DNA of 64,000 nt, taken from positions 744,001 to 808,000 of the forward strand of contig CAWAKB010000005.1 in NCBI GenBank assembly GCA_963782555.1, written 5' to 3'. This stretch comes from Hyphomicrobium_A sp963782555 (GTDB lineage: Bacteria; Pseudomonadota; Alphaproteobacteria; Rhizobiales; Hyphomicrobiaceae). The notes under the pieces were generated by a model. That model was not told the DNA's origin, did no database searches, and saw only the letters and a list, made by a program, of their open reading frames with translations. Each line of letters starts with the position of its first letter. Position 1 is the first letter of the stretch. The position numbers were made by a program, and so were the translations under genes. Positions 19,803-31,722 of the stretch are shown piece by piece.

Positions 19803-20528
19803 TTAGCGCCAGCTCAAGATCCCGACGCCGGCGAAGAAGAAGCGCCCCAGGCCCACGGTAAACACCAGCGCGCCCCACAGCGTGTGCTCCAGGAACACCG
19901 CCCAGAACGAGCGCGTCACCGCGTAGCGGAAGGCGAAGAGCGCGCCCGTCGGCATGGTGCCGTAGATGGCGAGGTCGGTGTCGATCACGATATGGCCGAG
20001 CCCGAACAACACGCCGTTGAGGAGGATGGCGAGCCACCACGCCCGCCCGAACAGCGCGCCGTAGCGGTGGAAGTAGAAGGTGCGGTAGACGAGCTCCTGC
20101 ACCACGACGGACATCGCCGGATAGAGCAGCATGACCTTTTTGTAGGTCTCGGGCCGGTCGCGCGGAAACTCCAGGAACCAGGTGGGATGGACATGCGCGA
20201 CGTAGTAGGCGACCGCGCCGCCGCCCACGGCGAACACGGCGAGGATCGACACAAGCGTCATCAGCCCGAAGCCGCGGGTCAGCTCGCGCCGGATGGAGAA
20301 GGTCGGGTCGGCCACAAGGCAGATTAGGATGATGCCGAGCACTGGCAGCAGCGCGATGAATACCGGCAGGCGAAGATCGTGCACGGCCATGTAGACGGCG
20401 AGCGGCGCGCCGACATAGATGAGCGCCATCTCGATGGCGAGCAACAGACGGAACAGAGGCGAGAGCTCGCGGACCCTGAGCGTGCCACCGGCGCACAATA
20501 GGCCTTCAGGTATGCTACCCGGCGTCAC
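19803..20528 (-). CDS. CPBP family intramembrane metalloprotease-like protein
   Basis: A 241-residue protein with about seven hydrophobic segments. The Abi/CPBP motifs are recognisable but altered: the usual EE-x3-R is QELVYR (in VVVQELVYRTFYFHRYG), then GLGHIVIDTD, and the last motif is FLEHTLWGALVF. The first Glu of the pair is Gln, so protease activity is uncertain. The family cleaves membrane substrates in some members; many bacterial ones have no known role. I chose the GTG at 20528, which follows a G-rich site and places the first span near the N-terminus. Confidence 0.72.
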   Translation of the reverse strand: MTPGSIPEGLLCAGGTLRVRELSPLFRLLLAIEMALIYVGAPLAVYMAVHDLRLPVFIALLPVLGIILICLVADPTFSIRRELTRGFGLMTLVSILAVFAVGGGAVAYYVAHVHPTWFLEFPRDRPETYKKVMLLYPAMSVVVQELVYRTFYFHRYGALFGRAWWLAILLNGVLFGLGHIVIDTDLAIYGTMPTGALFAFRYAVTRSFWAVFLEHTLWGALVFTVGLGRFFFAGVGILSWR

Positions 20529-20577
20529 GCTCGCTTCCCCCTCCTCGCCGTGCGCGGGGCCGCCGAACCGCCGGCGC

Positions 20578-21609
20578 CTATGCCTGCACGCCGGCGCGCG
20601 CACCGCTGCGCGCAAGCCAGCGCCGCTCGATCTCGCGCGCAATGTCCTCAACCGAATGCAGCGGCTCATAGCTCCACGCTGGAATTTCATCCAGACGCTC
20701 AGGCAGAGGCCGCGTCGCGCCACACGCTTCGAGGGCTGCGTGAAAACGGCGAAACTTGGCCGATCCGCCCGATGGCGTAAAGACGAGCACGGGGCGTCCG
20801 GTGCCGCACGCCTCGCCCGTCATGTTGACGCTGTCGGCCGTAACAACCAGCAGATCGGCGTGGGCCAGGAAGTCGCCGTAGGGATTTGAGCCGGTGCCGT
20901 CCCAGAGGATGCGCGGGAAGTCGCGCGTGGCGCGGTCGGTGACGTCGAGGAGGCGCGCGTGCGTGCGCCGCGACGGGGTGATGAGGAAACTTGCACCGAG
21001 ACGTCCGAGCGAAGCGAGGGCGCTGGCAAGGTGATCATCGTCCTCGTCGCGAAACTTGTAGACGGCATTCTTGCCGCCCAGCACCACGGCGACGCGCGGG
21101 TGCCTGAGCGCCGCGATGGCCGGCGGAACTACGCGCCTCAACTCGGCAAGGCGCTCGGCCGTGAAGCTGTGCGGGGCTGTGAGGGTGGTGAACACATTGG
21201 ACCCGCGTAGCCGGTCGTGCTCGGGCACCCAGATCATGTCGGCGGTATTGAGCCCCGTCTTCGGATCCTGCATGACCACGGTGAAGATCGTAGGTCCCGC
21301 CTTGCGTCGCAGTGCCCGCATGTAGGGGACGCTGCCGCGCCCGAGCGAAATGGCGACGTCGGGCCAAGGCGGCGCGAATTGGGCACCCGGCTCGCCAAAT
21401 CGCTCCGAGGGCGTCACGGGCCCCCATGGGGCGGCATACTTCCAAATGCCCTTCGGCTCGACCCGCTTCATCTCGTAGGCAAGGCCGAGCGCCTTAGCCA
21501 CGCCCTCAGCCTGCACGTCCATCCCGGCCATGCCGGTCGTGATGACCCAGGCGCTGAGGCCCGCCAGCGGGCGCGCCAAGTGTTGGTTTGCTCGGGCTTT
21601 GGTAGTCAT
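20578..21609 (-). CDS. ELM1/GtrOC1-like family protein
   Basis: A 343-residue cytosolic protein of the family annotated from plant mitochondrial fission factor ELM1, widespread in alphaproteobacteria. Visible parts are AWVITTGMAGMDVQAEGVAKAL at the start, ISLGRGSVPYMRALR, VVLGGKNAVYKF, and TADSVNMTGEACGTGRPVLVF, which looks like the nucleotide-sugar site of a glycosyltransferase-B fold. A glycosyltransferase-like role in the envelope is plausible but unproven. The ATG at 21609 has GAAAGG upstream. It precedes the CPBP gene on the same strand with a 49-base gap. Confidence 0.8.
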   Translation of the reverse strand: MTTKARANQHLARPLAGLSAWVITTGMAGMDVQAEGVAKALGLAYEMKRVEPKGIWKYAAPWGPVTPSERFGEPGAQFAPPWPDVAISLGRGSVPYMRALRRKAGPTIFTVVMQDPKTGLNTADMIWVPEHDRLRGSNVFTTLTAPHSFTAERLAELRRVVPPAIAALRHPRVAVVLGGKNAVYKFRDEDDDHLASALASLGRLGASFLITPSRRTHARLLDVTDRATRDFPRILWDGTGSNPYGDFLAHADLLVVTADSVNMTGEACGTGRPVLVFTPSGGSAKFRRFHAALEACGATRPLPERLDEIPAWSYEPLHSVEDIAREIERRWLARSGARAGVQA

Positions 21610-21786
21610 CTGAGCCTTTCTCTCCGCTGGCGGCCGCCAAGTCGAGTCCCTTTCCCGCCGCAGGATGGGCCTGGACCCTCCTCGGGGCCGCCAACTAGCC
21701 AAACGGGGCCACTTGGTGCAACGTCCGCTCGCGGAACGCAATTCAAGGCGGTGCTCGGCGGCGCTGCCCCAGCCAGAGATCAGCCG

Positions 21787-22266
21787 ATGCCCGTCCGTCT
21801 CGATCCGCTCGATTGGCGCATCTTAAAGGAGCTGCAGAGCGACGGGCGTATGACCAACGTCGCGCTCGCGGCACGCGTGGGGCTGTCGGCGCCGCCCTGC
21901 CTGCGTCGCGTACGCGCCCTGGAGGAGGCCGGGCTGATCGCCGGCTACACGGTCCTCCTCGATGAGCCCGCGCTCGGCTTCAACCTGACGGCATTCGCCA
22001 TGGTCCGGCTGCACAACCAGGCCGAGGCGGAGCTGCGCGATTTCGAGAATCTGGTGCTCGGCTGGCCGCTGGTGCGCGAGGCCTACATGCTCTCGGGCGA
22101 GAGCGATTACATGCTCAAGTGCGTCGCGCCGGAGCTCGCTGCGTTTCAGGAGTTCGTGCTGAGCGTGCTCACGGCCGCACCCAACGTGGCAAGCGTGAAG
22201 ACCTACCTCACGATTCGGCGCGCCAAGCGCGAGCCGGGCGTGCCGATCGCGATTGCCGAGAAGTAG
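21787..22266 (+). CDS. Lrp/AsnC family transcriptional regulator
   Basis: A 159-residue Lrp-type regulator. The N-terminal helix-turn-helix reads LDWRILKELQSDGRMTNVAL then ARVGLSAPPCLRRVRALEEAG. The C-terminal RAM (ligand/oligomer) domain contains LVREAYMLSGESDYMLKCV and SVKTYLTIRR. Such proteins bind DNA as octamers and respond to amino acids. The target is not evident; it is convergent with greA and divergent from the ELM1-like gene. Confidence 0.9.
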   Translation: MPVRLDPLDWRILKELQSDGRMTNVALAARVGLSAPPCLRRVRALEEAGLIAGYTVLLDEPALGFNLTAFAMVRLHNQAEAELRDFENLVLGWPLVREAYMLSGESDYMLKCVAPELAAFQEFVLSVLTAAPNVASVKTYLTIRRAKREPGVPIAIAEK

Positions 22267-22269
22267 ATG

Positions 22270-22743
22270 CTATTTCCATTCGATCTTGAGGATCTGGTAG
22301 GAGCGCGCACCTTTGGGCGTCGTCACCTCGGCGGTGTCGTTCTTCGACTTGCCGATGAGCGCGCGTGCAATCGGTGAGGAGATGGAAATCTTGCCGTCGC
22401 GCACGCTCGCCTCGAAGTCGCCCACGATCCTGTATTTGACCTTCTCGTCGGTGTCCTCGTCGACGAGAGTGACGGTGGCGCCGAACTTCACAGTGTTGCC
22501 CGACAGCTTCGAGGTGTCGATCACGTCGGCACGACCGATGCGGTCCTCGAGCTCGGCGACGCGCGCCTCGTTGAGACCCTGCGCCTCCTTGGCGGCATGG
22601 TACTCGGCGTTCTCCGACAGATCGCCGTGCTGACGCGCTTCGGCGATCTGCTGAATGATACGGGGGCGCTCCTCCGATTTGAGGCGCTGCAGCTCGCTCT
22701 CGAGCGTCTTGAACCCCTCAATGGTCATCGGGACCCGTTCCAT
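22270..22743 (-). CDS. greA: Transcription elongation factor GreA
   Basis: Rescues backtracked RNA polymerase by stimulating transcript cleavage. The 157 residues have the N-terminal coiled coil with the acidic tip (HGDLSENAEYHAAKE) and the C-terminal FKBP-like domain (ISISSPIARALIGKS). Two ATGs lie six bases apart. I prefer 22743 (MERVPMT), which matches the family N-terminus and has AGGA seven bases before it; 22749 is the alternative. It follows carB on the same strand, an arrangement common in alphaproteobacteria. Confidence 0.95.
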   Translation of the reverse strand: MERVPMTIEGFKTLESELQRLKSEERPRIIQQIAEARQHGDLSENAEYHAAKEAQGLNEARVAELEDRIGRADVIDTSKLSGNTVKFGATVTLVDEDTDEKVKYRIVGDFEASVRDGKISISSPIARALIGKSKNDTAEVTTPKGARSYQILKIEWK

Positions 22744-22858
22744 AGTCATTTCCTAACGTCTCCCATAGGCCCGGCGCGGTCGCCAGGACCACCTCGACAC
22801 ACGGCCTCTCAACTCATGTGGAACGGCCTGCCCCGCGTATGCGGATGGGCCTGATGGA

Positions 22859-26164
<3,306 letters not shown>

Positions 26165-26309
26165 GAGGCGGCCTTTTATTGCCGATCCCGACCTTTGGCT
26201 ATAGCGCCGCTGCCTCGGCCGGCCCCAGCGCGCACCGGCATCGCCGCGAGCGGCCCAAATGGGCACTCGCGGCTAACCGTTAGAACGTTTGCGAAAGACC
26301 CGGGGCCCG

Positions 26310-26966
26310 TTACGGGGACGCGGGCTTCATACCGGGTTTGGGCGCCTCGATCTTGAGGTCGACCGGATAGCTATAGTTCGCTTCGAAAATGGGTTTATCG
26401 AGCTTATTGGCGCGCGCGAAGATCGAGCGCATCGGCAAACCTGTCGTGGGGTCCACGTAGATGATGCGCACGGGCCGGTCCGGCAACTTCGGCGGCTTCG
26501 CCTTGTTCGCTTTCTCGTCCTCTGGCTTCACATTCTCGCCCTGGTAGGCGAGCATGTCCGTGCCATCCACAGGCTTCTTGCCCAGGCATTCAAACTCGCC
26601 GACGGCGCCGGCGTCATCACCGACAGTTTCCTGCAGCTGATTGACGAGGGCGTCGGTCAACTGCGGATTGAGCGGCGTCCACGGATCGCCCTTATGCCGG
26701 GTCCAGGCCCGATGGCCGACCAGCACGGTCTCCATGGGATCAGGGTCCTTGGCCGACTTGATAATCTGGCGCATGCGGTCGGGCAGTACATAGTCGACCG
26801 TCATGTCGACCATGCCATCCTCGCTAACCATCGTCGTCTGCATACGAAAGCCGCTGGACTTGCGCTGGCGCTCCAGCGCCGCGCTCACCTCGTCTTTGCA
26901 GGACGCAGCTTGGGCGGCAGCACTCACCGCAAACAGCAGGGCCGTAGCCATCAGCAACCGGCGCAT
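26310..26966 (-). CDS. Exported hypothetical protein, paralogue A of a tandem pair
   Basis: A 218-residue protein with signal segment LMATALLFAVSAAAQAA and then SCKDEVSAALERQRKSSGFR. It shares order and motifs with the next gene upstream (SCKD, METVLVGHRAWTR, VGEFECLGKK, IIYVDPTTGLPM, YSYPVDLKIE). The spaced pair of cysteines (SCKD and FECLG) could form one disulfide in the periplasm. The fold may resemble LolA/LppX-type lipid carriers, judged only from its layout. The two genes are a tandem duplication between carA and carB. Function unknown. Confidence 0.72.
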   Translation of the reverse strand: MRRLLMATALLFAVSAAAQAASCKDEVSAALERQRKSSGFRMQTTMVSEDGMVDMTVDYVLPDRMRQIIKSAKDPDPMETVLVGHRAWTRHKGDPWTPLNPQLTDALVNQLQETVGDDAGAVGEFECLGKKPVDGTDMLAYQGENVKPEDEKANKAKPPKLPDRPVRIIYVDPTTGLPMRSIFARANKLDKPIFEANYSYPVDLKIEAPKPGMKPASP

Positions 26967-27038
26967 CTCAACTCTTCTCCTTCTCGTTGCGCCGCACGCT
27001 TCTCACGCGCGGACAAACTCACGCTCATTCATTTCGCC

Positions 27039-27683
27039 TCAGTGCATCTTGGCCAGCGGTGCCTCCGGATGCCCTTCGATCACGAGGTCGGTGGGATAGG
27101 CATAGACACCGCGGAACAGAGGATCAGCCCCGGGCTTGTCCTCCTCGACGATGTTCATCGCCGGCAAGCCGGTCTTGGGATCGACATAGATCGTGCGGTG
27201 CACGGGGCGCGTCACCGTCGATCCCCTAGCGTCGGCGCCACCCTTCTCGACGCTGCGATAGGCGAGGTACTCCTTGCCGTCAATTGTCGCCTTGTCCATG
27301 CACTCGAACTCGCCCACCTCCTTGGGCGGCTCGACCACGGCCTCGCGCACCTGTGCAATGATGGTCTGGGCAATCGCCGGCATCAGCTCCTCCCAGGCGG
27401 CGCCCTGGCGGTTCCAGGCACGCGTGCCGACGAGGACGGTCTCCAGCGGCTGCTGGTTCGGCGCCACGATCTTCTGGTGCATGCGGTCGGGTGGCTGATA
27501 CTCGATCGTGAGCTCGACGGGCCCGTTCTCGCCCTTGAGCTGGGCCGTCATGGTAAAGGCGCGCGAGCTCCGCTGCTTCAAGAACGCGGCCGCCACCTGG
27601 TCCTTGCAGGAAGCGCCGGCGCTCAGGGCCGGCGCTGTCGACACGGCCAGAGCGATCAAGCTCGCTGCGAGCAAACGGTGCAT
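27039..27683 (-). CDS. Exported hypothetical protein, paralogue B of a tandem pair
   Basis: A 214-residue exported protein (signal LLAASLIALAVSTAPALSAG) paralogous to the protein at 26310-26966. Shared blocks are ASCKDQVAAAFLKQRSSRAF, PLETVLVGTRAWNR, VGEFECMDKA, RTIYVDPKTGLPAMNIV and YAYPTDLVIEG. The ATG at 27683 has GGGAGG six bases before it; longer versions would bury the signal peptide. It lies 72 bases before paralogue A on the same strand, probably one transcript. Function unknown. Confidence 0.75.
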   Translation of the reverse strand: MHRLLAASLIALAVSTAPALSAGASCKDQVAAAFLKQRSSRAFTMTAQLKGENGPVELTIEYQPPDRMHQKIVAPNQQPLETVLVGTRAWNRQGAAWEELMPAIAQTIIAQVREAVVEPPKEVGEFECMDKATIDGKEYLAYRSVEKGGADARGSTVTRPVHRTIYVDPKTGLPAMNIVEEDKPGADPLFRGVYAYPTDLVIEGHPEAPLAKMH

Positions 27684-27803
27684 CAGATCCTCCCGGCGGC
27701 GGCGGTCCGCCACGCGTTTTTTCTCACACTATATCGACCGTCGCCGCCAACGGGACCCCTGCGCGCGTTAATGTTTCGTAGGGTAAAGCTCCCTGACCGG
27801 CGC

Positions 27804-29009
27804 TCAGCGGCCCTTCTTTTTGCGCATCAAGGCGACGAAGCGGTCGAAGAGGTAGTGACTGTCCTGAGGGCCGGGCGAGGCCTCGGGGTGATACTGCACC
27901 GAGAACACCGGCTGCCCCTTCAGCTGCAGCCCGCAATTGGAGCCGTCAAACAGAGAGATGTGCGTCTCCTCCACCCCCGCCGGCAGCGTGTCGCGGTCGA
28001 CCGTGAAGCCGTGGTTCATAGAGGCGATCTCCACCTTCTCGGTGGTGAAGTCCTTGACGGGATGATTGGCGCCGTGATGGCCCTGATGCATCTTCTTGGT
28101 CTTGGCGCCGAGCGCCAGCGCCAGCATCTGGTGGCCGAGACAGATGCCGAATACCGGAAGCCCGGAGTCGACGAGCTTCTTGATCTCGGGCACGGCATAG
28201 CGGCCGGTCGCTGCCGGGTCGCCCGGACCGTTGGAGAGAAAGATGCCGTCGGGCTTGCGCTCCAAAATCTCAGCCGCCGGCGCCGTCGCCGGCACCACCG
28301 TCACCTTGCAGCCGGCACTCGCCAGGCAGCGCAGGATGTTGCGCTTCAAGCCATAGTCGATGGCGACGACGTGGAGATCGGGGCTCTCCTGACGGCCATA
28401 GCCCTCTCCCCACACCCAGCGCGTCTCGTCCCAGGTGTAGCTTTGTCCGCTCGTCACCTCCGGCACGAGGTCCATGCCGTCGAGGCCGGGCCAAGCGGCG
28501 GCTGCCGCCTTGAGCTTGTCGAGGTCGAACTTTCCGGAAGGCTCGTGCGCGATTACGCCGTTTGGCATGCCGTTTTCGCGGATTCGTGCCGTCAGCGCGC
28601 GCGTGTCGATACCTGCGAGCCCGATGATGCCGCGCGCCTTCAGCCAGCGGTCGAGGTGCTCGCGCGCCCGGTAGTTGGAGGCAGCCGTGATGGGTGCGCG
28701 CAGCACGCAGCCGCGCACGCCCGAGCGCGCCGCAAGATTGGAGGTCTCGGTGTCCTCCATGTTGGCTCCGACATTGCCGATGTGGGGAAAGGTAAAGGTG
28801 ATGATCTGGCCGGCATAGGAGGGATCGGTGAGGATCTCCTGGTAGCCGGACATCGCCGTGTTGAAGCACACTTCGCCGACGGCGGAGCCGGTGGCGCCAA
28901 GGCCCGTCCCGGCGATCACCGTGCCATCGGCCAGCACGAGCCGCGCCGTCAACGGCGCATCGGCCCACGGAGCGGGCGGCGCGGCGGAATGCGGTGTCGT
29001 CGTGCTCAA
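27804..29009 (-). CDS. carA: Carbamoyl-phosphate synthase small subunit
   Basis: The glutaminase subunit that supplies ammonia to CarB. The 401 residues show the N-terminal small-subunit domain (ARLVLADGTVIAGTGLGATG, VCFNTAMSGYQEILTDPSYA) and the class I glutamine amidotransferase with the nucleophile in FGICLGHQ and the His/Glu in VQYHPEASPGPQDS. Start choice: the TTG at 29009 has GGAG seven bases upstream; the ATG at 29051 gives 14 more residues but has no ribosome binding site. It heads a minus-strand run that includes two exported proteins and carB. Confidence 0.95.
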   Translation of the reverse strand: MSTTTPHSAAPPAPWADAPLTARLVLADGTVIAGTGLGATGSAVGEVCFNTAMSGYQEILTDPSYAGQIITFTFPHIGNVGANMEDTETSNLAARSGVRGCVLRAPITAASNYRAREHLDRWLKARGIIGLAGIDTRALTARIRENGMPNGVIAHEPSGKFDLDKLKAAAAAWPGLDGMDLVPEVTSGQSYTWDETRWVWGEGYGRQESPDLHVVAIDYGLKRNILRCLASAGCKVTVVPATAPAAEILERKPDGIFLSNGPGDPAATGRYAVPEIKKLVDSGLPVFGICLGHQMLALALGAKTKKMHQGHHGANHPVKDFTTEKVEIASMNHGFTVDRDTLPAGVEETHISLFDGSNCGLQLKGQPVFSVQYHPEASPGPQDSHYLFDRFVALMRKKKGR

Positions 29010-29248
29010 AGCTACGGCTCCGGGCACCCGCGCGGGGCTCTCGGCGCACATTTCGGTGGCTCGGGCGCGGATGCGGCGCGGACCCTATGAGAAGCGCCAG
29101 CCGCGGTCAACCGGCGCGCAGCTCGGGTTGAAAGAGGCTAGCGCCCCGTTTCGCAGCGCAGCCACTGGACGTGCTCTTGCGGGCCTCGTTGAGAGGGCCA
29201 TATCTCCCGGCAACTCTCCCGGCAACCTCATTCACAAAGGAGGCCCAC

Positions 29249-29728
29249 ATGCGTTTCCTCGCATTCGCGGCGGCGCTGGCGCTTGCACAGGGGGCCGCGC
29301 TGCCGCTTCTCGCCGATGACCGGAAGGGCGAAGGGGAGATTGTCGTGATCCGGCCATCCGCCACGACCCCGACCAAGCAGGGCCTGCCCATCTTCCAGGG
29401 CATCTCGGGCAAGAACGCGGGAGCCCGGCACATCTCCATGAATAAGGTCGTGATCCCGCCCGGAGGTGCTGCCAAGGCGCACCGGCACAAGGGCTACGAG
29501 ACGGCGATCTATCTCATCAAGGGGCGCGTCAAGACGCTCTACGGCGAAGGCCTGAAGAAGAGCGTGATCAACGAGGCCGGCGACTTTCTCTATATTCCCG
29601 CCGACCTGCCCCATAAGCCGATCAACCTGAGCGATACCGAAAGCGCTGAGGCGATCGTGGCGCGCACCGACCCCAATGAGCAGGAGAGCGTGGAGCCCGT
29701 CGCCGAGCCGGACGGCGATCCGCGCTAA
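29249..29728 (+). CDS. Exported cupin-domain protein
   Basis: A 159-residue protein with signal segment FLAFAAALALAQGAALPLLA and a single cupin barrel. The first cupin motif is PPGGAAKAHRHKGYETAIYLIKG (split: AKAHRHKGYETAIY and LIKGRV) with His-x-His metal ligands and Glu; the second is GDFLYIPADLPHKPIN with the last His. A metal site is therefore complete. The start follows AAAGGAGGCCCAC. The substrate is unknown, and periplasmic location is inferred from the signal. Confidence 0.78.
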   Translation: MRFLAFAAALALAQGAALPLLADDRKGEGEIVVIRPSATTPTKQGLPIFQGISGKNAGARHISMNKVVIPPGGAAKAHRHKGYETAIYLIKGRVKTLYGEGLKKSVINEAGDFLYIPADLPHKPINLSDTESAEAIVARTDPNEQESVEPVAEPDGDPR

Positions 29729-29755
29729 TCCAGAAGGGGTTCTGCCCCTCGCGCT

Positions 29756-30109
29756 TCAGCGGTAGCCCTCGCGAGCATAGAACCACCGGCGTGCACTCCA
29801 GGTGGCGAGCCGGCCGATGGCGCTGACGGCGAGGCCGATCAGCAGCAGCAGGATCGACTTCGGCCCAAGCTCACCGAGCAGCGTCGTGTAGGCCTGAGTG
29901 GCGAGATCGGGAGCCCAATGCTCGAGCTGGTTGGCAAAGAGATTGAGCACGTCGCGCGAGTAGGCGACGAGATGCCCGAACGTCTCCACATGATTGAGCG
30001 CCAGGTACATATAGGCGACCATGGCGACAACGACCTCCACAATGACGTAGATCGCCAGAGCCGCGATCACCACGATCAAACTCAGGAGAGACTTGAAAAT
30101 CGTAGACAT
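29756..30109 (-). CDS. Hypothetical membrane protein, 117 residues
   Basis: Two hydrophobic regions: a long one near the start (LLSLIVVIAALAIYVIVEVV and on to MVAYMYLAL) and one near the end (SILLLLIGLAVSAIGRLATW), with a polar middle (HVETFGHLVAYSRDVLNLF). Probably an inner-membrane protein with its loop on one side. No family recognised. It is convergent with the cupin gene and divergent from yqeY. Confidence 0.62.
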   Translation of the reverse strand: MSTIFKSLLSLIVVIAALAIYVIVEVVVAMVAYMYLALNHVETFGHLVAYSRDVLNLFANQLEHWAPDLATQAYTTLLGELGPKSILLLLIGLAVSAIGRLATWSARRWFYAREGYR

Positions 30110-30277
30110 AGACAGGCTCCGCTTGCCAGCGTTGGGAGGAAGAGCGAAGGGCGTACCGGCGCCGTGATCCCGGACCCGGCATTGCGCCTTTGGTCCTAAC
30201 CCTCATTTGTGGCGAGCGACCGTCTTGCGTTCCGTATTTGGCAGGTCCAAAACGCGGACCCGAGCGAAGGAGACACC

Positions 30278-30727
30278 ATGCGCGACAAGATCAATGCCGA
30301 CCTCAAGGTGGCGATGAAAGCGGGCGAGAAGGACCGCGTCGGCACGCTGCGCCTGATCAACGCCGCCATCAAGTCGGCCGACATCGATGCGCGGCCCTCC
30401 GGCAAAGACAAGATTTCCGACACCGACATCCTGTCCGTGCTCGCAAAGATGATCAAGCAGCGGCGCGACTCGATCGAGCAGTACAAAGCCGGCGGCCGCC
30501 AGGACCTCGTCGACAAGGAGGCGGCCGAGATCACCGTCATCGAGCGCTATCTGCCCAAGCAGATGAGCGAGGCCGAGGCCAAGGCGGCAATCGCGGCCGT
30601 GATCAAGGAGACAGGTGCCGCGAGCCCGAAGGACATGGGCAAGGTGATGGGCGCGCTCAAAGCCAAGTACACCGGCAGCATGGACTTCGGCAAAGCGAGC
30701 GGCATGGTGAAGGAGCTGCTGAAGTAG
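30278..30727 (+). CDS. GatB/YqeY domain protein
   Basis: A 149-residue cytosolic protein of the YqeY family, related to the tail domain of the Asp/Glu-tRNA amidotransferase GatB; its role is unproven, with tRNA-related functions proposed. Visible: MRDKINADLKVAMKAGEKD, RVGTLRLINAAIKSADID, the central helix bundle QRRDSIEQYKAGGRQDLV, and the conserved end DFGKASGMVKELLK. The ATG at 30278 follows AAGGAGACACC. It lies before dnaG and rpoD, a common alphaproteobacterial order. Confidence 0.9.
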   Translation: MRDKINADLKVAMKAGEKDRVGTLRLINAAIKSADIDARPSGKDKISDTDILSVLAKMIKQRRDSIEQYKAGGRQDLVDKEAAEITVIERYLPKQMSEAEAKAAIAAVIKETGAASPKDMGKVMGALKAKYTGSMDFGKASGMVKELLK

Positions 30728-30772
30728 GCGGCGCGATCGCTCAGGTCACTTCGCTGAACGCAGCTATTACTG

Positions 30773-30917
30773 CCACCCTCCCCTTGATGGGGAGGGTGGT
30801 CGCTGAAACGCAGGTTGAGGCGACCGGGTGGGGTGATGAGCTTGGAGTGACACTTGCAATGTAGCTCTTGTATGTTCCCCCCACCCCTAACCCCTCCCCA
30901 CCAAGGGGGAGGGGAAC
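30773..30917. repeat. Intergenic double-hairpin repeat
   Basis: Two G/C-strand-biased palindromes frame about 75 bases. The left one is CCACCCTCCCC, TTGAT, GGGGAGGGTGG (30773-30799), perfect over 11 bases. The right one is CCCCTCCCC, then GGGGAGGGG (30891-30914), perfect over nine bases, with GTTCCCC at 30874-30880 able to pair with GGGGAAC at 30911-30917. It fills the gap between yqeY and the convergent phosphatase gene and may end both transcripts. It looks like a dispersed Rhizobiales repeat; only one copy is in this window. Confidence 0.65.
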
Positions 30918-30966
30918 TTTGGAGTGCATGCCTTGGCGAGATCGCCAAATCGTAATCCGCGCCTGC

Positions 30967-31566
30967 TTATAGCGTGGTGATGCGCCCGCCCTGCAAGCGG
31001 AAGATCTCGTCCTGCGGCTCGGACAGCTTGCAGATCTCGTCTGGCGACATTCCGGCGTAGAGCCCGCGCAGGATGCGGTCGACCGCCCCGTGGGTGACGA
31101 CCAGCAAATCGCCGTTCGCCTCCTCGAGCCAGGCGCCGACGCGGGCTGCAACGTCAGAGTAGCTTTCGCCGCCCGGCGGCGCATGGTGCCACCGATCCGC
31201 CACGCGGCGCGCCCAATCGGCCGGGTCGCGGTTCTTAATCTCGTCTAGGGTGAGCCCCTCCCAGGCGCCAAACGAGATCTCGCGTAGGCGCGCGTCGGTC
31301 TCGATGGGAACCTCGGTGCGGCCGAGCTCGCTGCGGATGATGGCGGCGGTATCGAGGGCGCGCTTTAAGGGGCTGGAAACGAGGCGCAGGTTGGCGTGCT
31401 TCGCCACGTGCCGGGCCAGCACGCGCCCATTGCGGTGGGCTTCCTTAATTCCGGTGGCCGTAAGGGGAGAATCGGCTTCCCCGCAGAACCGGTTCTCGCA
31501 GTTGAACTCGGTCTGTCCGTGCCGGGCGAGATAGATCAGCAATGGCGAATCGAGCGGCAAAGCCAT
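30967..31566 (-). CDS. Histidine phosphatase family protein
   Basis: A 199-residue enzyme of the phosphoglycerate mutase-like phosphatase fold, cytosolic. The phosphohistidine motif is YLARHGQTEFN near residue 14; further catalytic residues lie in SSPLKRALDTA, LREISFGAWEGLT and the second His in LVVTHGAVDRILRG. The substrate could be a sugar phosphate, a nucleotide or alpha-ribazole phosphate (CobC-like); no cobalamin genes are adjacent, so I leave it open. Confidence 0.87.
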   Translation of the reverse strand: MALPLDSPLLIYLARHGQTEFNCENRFCGEADSPLTATGIKEAHRNGRVLARHVAKHANLRLVSSPLKRALDTAAIIRSELGRTEVPIETDARLREISFGAWEGLTLDEIKNRDPADWARRVADRWHHAPPGGESYSDVAARVGAWLEEANGDLLVVTHGAVDRILRGLYAGMSPDEICKLSEPQDEIFRLQGGRITTL

Positions 31567-31722
31567 GCCGAAACTATAGGAACGCGGGCCTACAGAAGAG
31601 CTTAAGGCGAAACGACGAATTCCTGAGGCTGTTCAAAGGCGGGAGAGCGGGATTGTGCCGCGCACGCGGCCAAGCGAATCACTCTACATGTTGTAGCGCT
31701 GATTCGACCCCCTGAGACGCCC

